From positions 5,464,001 to 5,528,000 of the forward strand of contig NC_135556.1 of the NCBI RefSeq assembly GCF_964340395.1: DNA of 64,000 nucleotides. The letters run 5' to 3'. The notes beneath the pieces are model-generated. The model made no database searches. It was given only the letters and a program-made list of their open reading frames with translations, and was not told where the DNA came from. The position numbers and the translations under genes were made by a program. The stretch comes from Glandiceps talaboti. Taxonomy: Eukaryota; Hemichordata; Enteropneusta; Spengelidae. How positions within the stretch are numbered: the stretch's first letter is position 1; every line of letters starts with the position of its first letter. This document shows, piece by piece, positions 56,439 to 64,000 of this stretch.

Positions 56439-59400
56439 CTACATTTTTTCTTTGTCAAGCTCTTGAGACAATAATGACTCTATGCCCCACTTTTTGATGC
56501 CACATTTTATGTCACGCCAATATTCCTTCAGTGTGGCAAGGTCAAATACGTCGCTTTCATGGAAGTAATTCTTCAAGGAGGTCATTTCCTGATCCGTCCA
56601 CATAAATTTCTGTTGTAATCGCTCCAAAAATGTCTGCATCCTTGCTGTAATAAAGAACAAACTAACTTGTATTGCCAATATTTATGATTAGAGAAAAACT
56701 TCATATGCGAAACTGTACATAGATCTGTCTGAAGCGATAATCTAATTTCGTGTTCCTATCGCTGATCAAACATTGTGAACATTAAAACTTCATTTTAGCA
56801 GTCTATCGCAGTCTTATTATTGTGTGTAAACAGTTGTTAAACAATTGCTTTACGAACCTAGAGCTGGGGTAACTAATATAAATATTAAATACATAAATAC
56901 ATAAATAAATATGTATGTTATTTTGTGTGTGAAATGACACGGGAAACAGCAATCCTACACATAGTAATTTTGGAGAGAATGACTAAACTATCTGAGCATT
57001 TTTTACGCTTTCTCCTGGTTGTCGCAAGACGATATCCTCCAACATAACTAGAACATTTTTTCCCAGGATAATGTATGCTATCAATCCCTGTAATTACCTG
57101 CTCCTTCCCGTTTCCTTTGCGCTTTACGTGTTTCCCTCTCCTTCTTGTGTTTTTCCCCCAACATGGCAAATTTGCAGTACATTTCACCACCAATCAGTGC
57201 TGTTTGCAATATTTTCAACATTGTTACTTTGGAGTCATCACTGATGTTATGTTCGTCCAAGTAGTTCCTCAGTAGAAATGTGCGATCAGCAGCCGCACCC
57301 AGAGCCGCGGCAGCATCTTCAGTTTTTCTGATGGTTTTCGCTTCTGAAAGGTTCTTGTCGCTTTTGTAAACAACGACGGAGACTGGAGAATAGCCTGAAA
57401 TACAAAAAAATAACAATATGGAACAATATATACTAGTGATTAAATTTATGAATTACGATTGAACAGGAGGAAACTGATATACATATTTCTGACTTTCGAA
57501 TTGTACATGGCATGTAGTGAAAGCCCACAAACACTTTGCGACTAAGCAGATGTCCCTAAAGCATAGATGTACAGAAATGCAAGTTATGAATATGAAGAAG
57601 TAAATCAAAATTCGCTCCGACAGTACAAGTAGCAGACAATATCTTATTACCACAAATGCCTGTTGGTGAAGAAGACGCTAACATTGAAACTCTGCGAATT
57701 GTACAATTTTCTGAAGACATACTTCCATAATGATGTTAGCAAATAGATTTGGAATGAACAAAGTTGGTAATTATTGAAGAAGTAGAGGTTTGTTGATTCA
57801 TGTGTTGTTTTCTGAACTACCTTCACCACTGTCATATGGTGTACCCTATAGTGTACATGTACCGAATGACACAATTCGAAAAATTATGTCGTATGTTACA
57901 AAACACTTGTTGACTGATCGTACTCGTGCAGCGTCATACGTCAGTTTCCTCTCGTCCCTCGGGCCTGTGGGTCACCATCAAACAGTCCCCCGAGGAAACT
58001 GCCGTAGATATTGCATGACTACGCTCAGTCAACGTGTGCATAATACTTGCCTTCGTCTTTAAAAAAATCTCTGTACTCTCTCATTTTATTTTGATACGTT
58101 TTAAATCTTGCATCATCATAATCAAGGACACATATGAGACCATGCACTCTGTCTGGCAATTCAGCAATTGGATTGCTAGCAGCTTCGACCATCATTTGTT
58201 GAAATTCGTCGTCGTCTCTTCTTCTTGCTATCATATCATTAACCTCTATTCGCCCTGAAAGAAAATGGTGTGTTAATGGTCAAATTTTATGATCATATAC
58301 ATATACTGTGTTGCAGATTCTTTTGATCGAATTCGTTACAATGCTTTTATTTCGATATCATCAATGTGAATTTAAGGTGAATATACACATTTTTTTTGTA
58401 ATTGCAACGGTTCGGTGAGTTAAGTACTGACTCAAATGAGAAGAGCCCATGAGTAAAGGAGAAATATAAAATCACCTTTTCGCAATGTGATATGCCGGGG
58501 GGGGGGGGGGGCTCCCATGGAAAGGTATACCGGTATGTGCAACCCAAATGATTCACTTTTTCACGAAGGAATCCTTAAACATGGATCGACTTTTTATCTC
58601 ACAATTCTCCAATAATGCGGGTCGATAACATAAAAAATGACTTCGTGCTTTAATTTTAACTTCAGGACAACATAATAAAGGTGATTGACCAGATGATTTT
58701 CGGGAAATTCCCAACAATGAGTCTGTGTTGGGATATTGAACTGCACCCGTACAAACCAACCTGAAACTTTTTTTTTTGGGGGGGGGGGGTACCCCCCCCC
58801 CTAACCCGATGGGTGATATGGCAATAAAAGCTTTGTTTTGTACCTGAAAGAATGTTCTTCAGTTCAGTCATGTATTCTCCTTCAAGTTGGAAGAACCCAC
58901 GAGTATCAAGAAGTCGAAACCCAAAGTTGTTGAGGTACGATTCGAGGTGGAGAGTACCCTCCAAACCGTCACTTTGTGTGGCAGCCGTCGTAAGGATTCT
59001 CCCCTCAACGATTCTCTGTGCCATATTAATAAAACATGTCTTACCAGCACCAGTTGGACCAAAAACAACTGCAAAACAAAAGATTGGACGTTTGAACGAT
59101 TGAAAATATTATTTTCACATTTCAATTTTGACCACAATGATGAGAGTTTGCATACCTGAATGGCTTTTGTATGTCCTGCGTCAGCGTCATAGATATATTG
59201 GTGGATATGAATTGTTAGAAACTATCGTAAATAGAAGAGTACAAAATGAGATACACTCGGTGACATTTATGTTTACCTATGCGAGTTGATTTTATGATCG
59301 ACGTGTCAAGTTCATTGAGGCTGAATTCTTCTTTCCCAACAATGTCCGAGAAACTGTAATTTTTAATTTTTGGTAGGTGTTTTTTCAGAAATGACGAAAT

Positions 59401-59993
59401 ATATTCCGAGTGTTCTTCTTGCAGACGTCTTCGTCTCTGCCGCTCCCTTTCATTTCGGTCTGCATCCTTCAGTCTTTTCAGTTCATCTTCTTCTGCTTGT
59501 TTAACTTTATCTGTACTATATACTTCCTGTAATTAATACGTATAAGTAAGAACATAGTTAATAATTTGGTTATTCATAAAATAACAACTACTGCAGCGAC
59601 GGACGAACGTGCAGCGACGGACGAACGTGCATAGGATGGAGCCCATTCACGTTTATTAATTTTTCGTAGAATGACTTAGCTCCCAACTTACTGTTACTGC
59701 TGCTATTAATAATGATGGTGATGATTAACAGCAACCATTATAATGTAATTTTTGTAATTAACAGTATTTCTGCTATCATCTGTAGTAACATGTTCTTGGT
59801 GGCAGTTAAGTGTAAACAGCTGTAAAACAATAAACACTAAACAAATTTCTTTTGTTTTCGTTTATATTTAGCTTGAATCGTATAAGAAAGGAGCCTTGTT
59901 ATAATTTTCAAAGCACAACAAATTACGTACCTTTCTCACAACCTGAGGTGATTCCTCATCACTCTCACTGTCACTGCTGTGTTTCTGACCCAT
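56439..59993 (-). CDS. G3: N-myristoylated IFI44-like GTPase
   Basis: Six exons: 59931-59993, 59277-59526, 58844-59068, 58051-58254, 57098-57394, 56439-56644; 1245 bp, 414 residues, all phases agree. Exon 1 begins MGQKHSSDSESDEES (myristoylation signal: Gly2, Ser6) with acidic Ser sites. Exon 2 is a charged coiled coil (EEDELKRLKDADRNERERQR) ending NYSFSDIVG. Exon 3 has Walker A VFGPTGAGKTCF and G3 FRLLDTRGFFQLEG, KNILSG. Exon 4 has LICVLDYDDARF. Exon 5 has VSVVVYKSDKN in place of NKxD, FLLRNYLDEH, and a basic Lys/Arg/Glu helix. Exon 6 is a helical tail (RMQTFLERLQQKF). The intron after exon 4 has a GC donor (GAAG|GCAAGT), the usual strong context for GC-AG introns. Layout matches G2 exon for exon over the N-terminal half. 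Confidence 0.88.
59590..59632. repeat. Two-copy 19-bp tandem repeat
   Basis: GCAGCGACGGACGAACGT occurs twice in a row in intron 1 of G3. Confidence 0.8.
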
Positions 59994-59999
59994 CTCTAA

Positions 60000-61995
60000 A
60001 AGACTCTGTTCTCCTATTAGCGTAAGAAAGAAGGTTGCCAACGTCACTCAGTGTCCAACGAACATGGGAGATGCACATTTGCTTGATATGCAACTAGATT
60101 CCTCGCGGCGTCGCTGAACATTCAAATTTATGTGAGGTTATTCTTTACTTTGACGAATCACTATGTAGTATGCAAGACATAAGCGCAATAAAGTGTTATG
60201 ATTGACAAGGGGGTAGAGCTGTTGCAAATTATTAGCCTTGTAGATTATATCAGAAGTCTAAATCATCCATTTTACCCCAACCTTTACCTGACCTCTAATA
60301 CTCCTGACCACCACATGTGTCACGGAAGAGTAAAAGACGGAGTACCACTTGGGACTTCCTACGGTATCCACGACACATCTAAATGTCACATGGGTAAACT
60401 GGGCCAAAGGTTGCAACCTGTCTCGTGTTTACCACATGCAATGTATAAAATAACCTATACCTCAGTGGAAAAGATCGATATGGCTGGTCAATAGTGATGT
60501 TAATTTTGTGTTATGATATTCTGATATAAACGGATTAACCATTCAATCTGTTGATAAGATGCGAAAATTGCATGTCCGATAGTGAATAAACAATATTACT
60601 AAAGGCACTCATTTTACTAAACACACCATTTTACTCTTTGAATGATGGAAACTTGTTGAATATTTTTCACTTATTCTGTACAGATATGTGTGATTATTAT
60701 ACAAGGGAGCATGCATGGTAAGTGATGCAAAACATTGGGACATAAGTGTACTGTTGAATTTGTGAATGACCCAAATATTAAAAAACAATATCTTTTTACA
60801 TTTTCATTATAAATAAAAGTATAAGATGATAATCAGTGCATTTACCTCCACCAATCTCTACATTTATGTAAATATTAAAATCACACATCTGTTTATTGTG
60901 AATCTTCACTTCGATGTTGGTATAGCAACTTCTAATTATTGATGATACCTTTATGTAAATTGCCTAATAGATATAAGGACACAATAAATAGAAAAAGTGT
61001 ATATCTCAACATTGCGCCACACTTTGAAATGGCACACTCTGTGTTGAGATAAGTGGTTGACTTCGTTCGTAAATTATTTGCATTCTTTTCTTTAAGTTAT
61101 CCAAAAAAGCTCACATCGATATGAAAAAAAAACTTGTTAATTGGTGTCCAATCGGAATTTCAAACTATTTCCATCAAAATCTGTTTATTACACTTATGAC
61201 CTTATAAGCGCTTTAATTCTAATGCAAGGAATACTGGTTAAACATTACTAACACTTAAGAAAATGTGGAGTTTGAAGGAGCAAAGTTAATATATATGTAA
61301 TATAATATCTTTGAAATGATGGGAGATGTACATTTGGAATTAATTATATTAATTCACACAGATAAACTGATGTATATGCCTTATCATTTATACTTACACA
61401 TTTATTTACAAATAAAGACAAGTTAACGTTGTTTTAACTTTTTATTGATGCTTAGAACATGTATGTTTGAAGTCGACTTTGACATATGCCTTACCAATAC
61501 AGCAGTTACTAATGAACGTGCACTTTTTTAACACTAAAAATCAAAGTCCTAAATCTTGGCAAAATATAGAATTGTAGTAACTAAGTACAGTATACACCCT
61601 GGATATTGCAGGGGTCAAATCACCTGACATCCCTGACCATTCATATTAGTACTGGGATGGTTCACGCGAAAGGAGTCCTCTTTACTGATTCAGGAAAGGG
61701 TTAACTTTTCTTAAAACATATGGGTAGTTTACTTTCCATTGACGATATCATTTCAGTTCTCCTTCACGGTTATAAATACGTGTAACCATATTTGCTTTTC
61801 ATTGTAGGCATATTTCCAAAACGACAGCACAACCGATATATTTTTGGATTTGGGGATACGAGCGGTTCTCCTTTTCCGTAAAATGTGGTGTAACAATACT
61901 TTGAGTTTGGAGGTCTGCTCGTCGCCTCCTCGTACGCGATACCGACAACGTTCTTCTAGGGTATCAACTTTGATCTTGTTACTAAAGATAACGAC
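60000..61995. other. Region upstream of G3, no gene seen
   Basis: The G3 promoter should lie at its left end. Beyond that I see only short frames without splice support. Confidence 0.45.
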
Positions 61996-62007
61996 TTCCA
62001 CAATTTA

Positions 62008-63806
62008 GGGGTAGACCATTTGATATCCTTGGGGGGGGGGGGGCTTGGAAGATTTCGGGGAAAAAAGATGCCAAATGGAGTTTCTTGAAAAAAAATCCGG
62101 ATATGAGTGGGTGATGGAAAAAAAGATGGAGCACTGCTGTAAGAAAATAAATGTCTTGGCAGGGAAATGATGCACACGTTCGAGTTTACTAGTACTGTTC
62201 AACCTGCTAGTACCTCTCCAACCAGGACACTTGTCAGATCATCACAAACATTTTCAAACACATGTCAGGGACCAGTCAGTTTCGTTGGCCTGTGGTACAC
62301 ATATATTTGTTCTTGTCTCTGTTTCTTTCATAAATTTTGAAAATATTACATTGTACTTCATGTAAGGGTTCAAACATAACTATACATAACATTATACATA
62401 TATATGTATTACCTTGCTACCACACTAGTTACAGAATATGCCATGTAAATGTTTGGCTGTTTCACAATCAGTGCTTCACTTATCTTACACTTTGGGGCAA
62501 AAGTGAACTTGAAGGTTTAGTAATGGTAATCTTCATACTATTAGATAGTTTATAAAAAGAACTTAACCTAAATTGTTCTAGTCTCTTCAGTATGGATTTG
62601 TCAGAAGGGATGAATATACTTCCTATGTATCGACACTACAAATCAAATTCAAGTTTCTATTGTACACTAGGTATGACCTCCTAAAGTGCTCTAACATACC
62701 AGTGACTTTACTATACATACAATATCAATGCCCCTATACCAATGTTACAGGCTCATTTTTATAACATGGAAAACTTATTTAAAAAGTTATCTTTACTTTA
62801 GCTTTTCGAAGCTTGGCAATATTACCTCAGAGGCTATGAATAACCTAAAAATTGTCTAAATAGAAACAAAAAACTCCAGATCTGCCAGGGGGGAAACCCC
62901 TTGGACTCCCTCGCCCCAGAGGCCACTCATTCGTTAAACCAACAATAAGATTCATCAAAATTGGCAAAAAAAAATTCAAAAGCTTCTAGGGGGAGACCCC
63001 TAGGACGCCCATACGTGGTACACATTTACCAGTCTCAAAATCAAATTTCTTCCCCCCACCTCTTACTGTCAAGATGCTATGAAACTTTATTTCAAACATG
63101 TTTCAACCACATGTAGTTGCTTTTTACATGTTAGAGCTGTCTTGTAAAGCTTGAAAATTATTGTCTGAAAGTGTCTGTGAATAGCCTGAAATTTTGCTTT
63201 AAGAGTAAAAATCCTCCAGGGCTTCTAGGGGGAGACCCCTAGAACCCCCCCCCCACACACACACACACTCACACAAAGAGGTGAACATATTCCAGTCGCA
63301 AAGCTCTTCTACAGTTTATTGTCAAGATGCTATGAAACTTCATTCATGGGGGGTCAGTGACTTTTTGTCGGCCCAATGCAAAGAAAACACATACCCCCCC
63401 CCCCCCCCCAGGCTGGAGAAGCTGACTGGTCTGTCTGAATGCTTGAGTTCACCAATCATGTTTCCAATTTGCATTTTCAGTGTGTCATCATACCATGGCA
63501 TAACAACTGTATTGCAATATGTACTTTTCTAAATATAATCTGTGTGTGATAGAACAGCATCTTTTTACTCTCTTATTACCATGTGCGAACACCAAACAGA
63601 AAATTGAGGCAACAAAAGTACGTGTTCAACATAGGCGTAAAAAAATCCGGATATCTCAAAGAAGGAAAGCAAAAAAACGTTGCCAGCATAGGCGAAGGAG
63701 AAAAAAATAATTCACAGGCAAGCAGGTGGGAAAAAATAATGACTCTCCACCAATCTTCCAAGCCCCCCCGCCCAGGATATCAAATGGTCTACCCCTTACT
63801 ACATTC
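62008..63806. mobile_element. TIR element of about 1.8 kb with G-tract ends
   Basis: The left end GGGGTAGACCATTTGATATC (then a G tract and GCTTGGAAGATT) is the inverted complement of the right end (AATCTTCCAAGC, C tract, GATATCAAATGGTCTACCCC). TTA flanks both ends, a 3-bp duplication as made by PIF/Harbinger-type elements. A second inverted match, AAAAAATCCGGATAT, lies further in on both sides. It carries a hAT-like element inside. Confidence 0.7.
62264..63430 (+). mobile_element. hAT-like non-autonomous element, copy 3, nested
   Basis: It starts CAGGGACCAGTCAGTTTCGT and ends near GCTGACTGGTC. It aligns with copies 1 and 2 (for example the stretch around 62400-62530 with 13900-14030). It sits within the 62008-63806 element, so it inserted later or both moved together. 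Confidence 0.65.
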
Positions 63807-64000
63807 CTTGTATCACATTCAACTAACGAATACTCGGTACAGACATTTGTTATTGTTGGTTACCCGTCAACACAGCCAAATTTTGGGAGTACAAAAGGAG
63901 TAGTAGATACATTCATATCAGTAAACGCCAACGCTAATGAAATGAGAATGCTCCCCTATCATCCAGTGATAATTGTACAATGTAAACTCCAGTTTATTTT

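Noticed and set aside
60198-60494. 98-codon frame upstream of G3
   Set aside because: Composition and lack of splice sites or motifs give no support for coding.

Overview
The window is a piece of an AT-rich, intron-rich animal genome. Coding sequence is split into short exons with GT/GC-AG borders. Introns and spacers hold long microsatellites ((TA)n, (GA)n, (GATA)n, (TCTG)n), a tRNA-derived SINE, LINE remnants, MITE-like DNA elements and Penelope-like retroelements. No operons, tRNA or rRNA genes are visible. I infer a marine invertebrate (cephalochordate, hemichordate or mollusc are plausible) but cannot fix the species.

Five host genes can be assembled by splicing. Gene A (+, 0.6-5.4 kb, 5' partial) and gene B (-, 10.6-42.0 kb) are paralogues. 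Both encode an alternating beta/alpha N-terminal domain that I cannot assign to a named family, and a separate small C-terminal domain. Gene B carries between these domains a row of small cassette exons, all with the same 2-2 splice phase, several made by tandem duplication. G1 (+, 42.1-44.3 kb), G2 (-, 46.9-53.7 kb) and G3 (-, 56.4-60.0 kb) encode GTPases resembling the interferon-induced protein 44 (IFI44/IFI44L) family. G2 and G3 begin with a tiny exon carrying an N-myristoylation signal, then a charged coiled coil, the G domain and a C-terminal helical tail. G1 is shorter. Gene B and G1 are head to head, with little more than 100 bp between the predicted 5' UTR exon of B and the start codon of G1.

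Layout: 0-5.4 kb gene A; 5.4-10.6 kb spacer with microsatellites; 10.6-23.5 kb the 3' half of gene B with its duplicated cassette region, hAT-like elements, a MITE and a LINE 3' end; 23.5-41.3 kb one 17.8-kb intron of gene B holding a SINE, three Penelope-like elements with C-terminal GIY-YIG (one with an inverted terminal copy, two in head-to-tail tandem), a 350-bp tandem repeat and a TIR element; 41.3-44.3 kb the divergent B/G1 pair; 46.9-60.0 kb G2 and G3 in the same orientation; 60-64 kb spacer with a nested pair of TIR elements.

Inference: the locus may be an innate-immunity-type cluster combining membrane-anchored IFI44-like GTPases with a second, uncharacterised protein family whose linker could be varied by alternative splicing. 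All exon models rest on splice motifs, reading-phase agreement and paralogue comparison only; no transcript was available.
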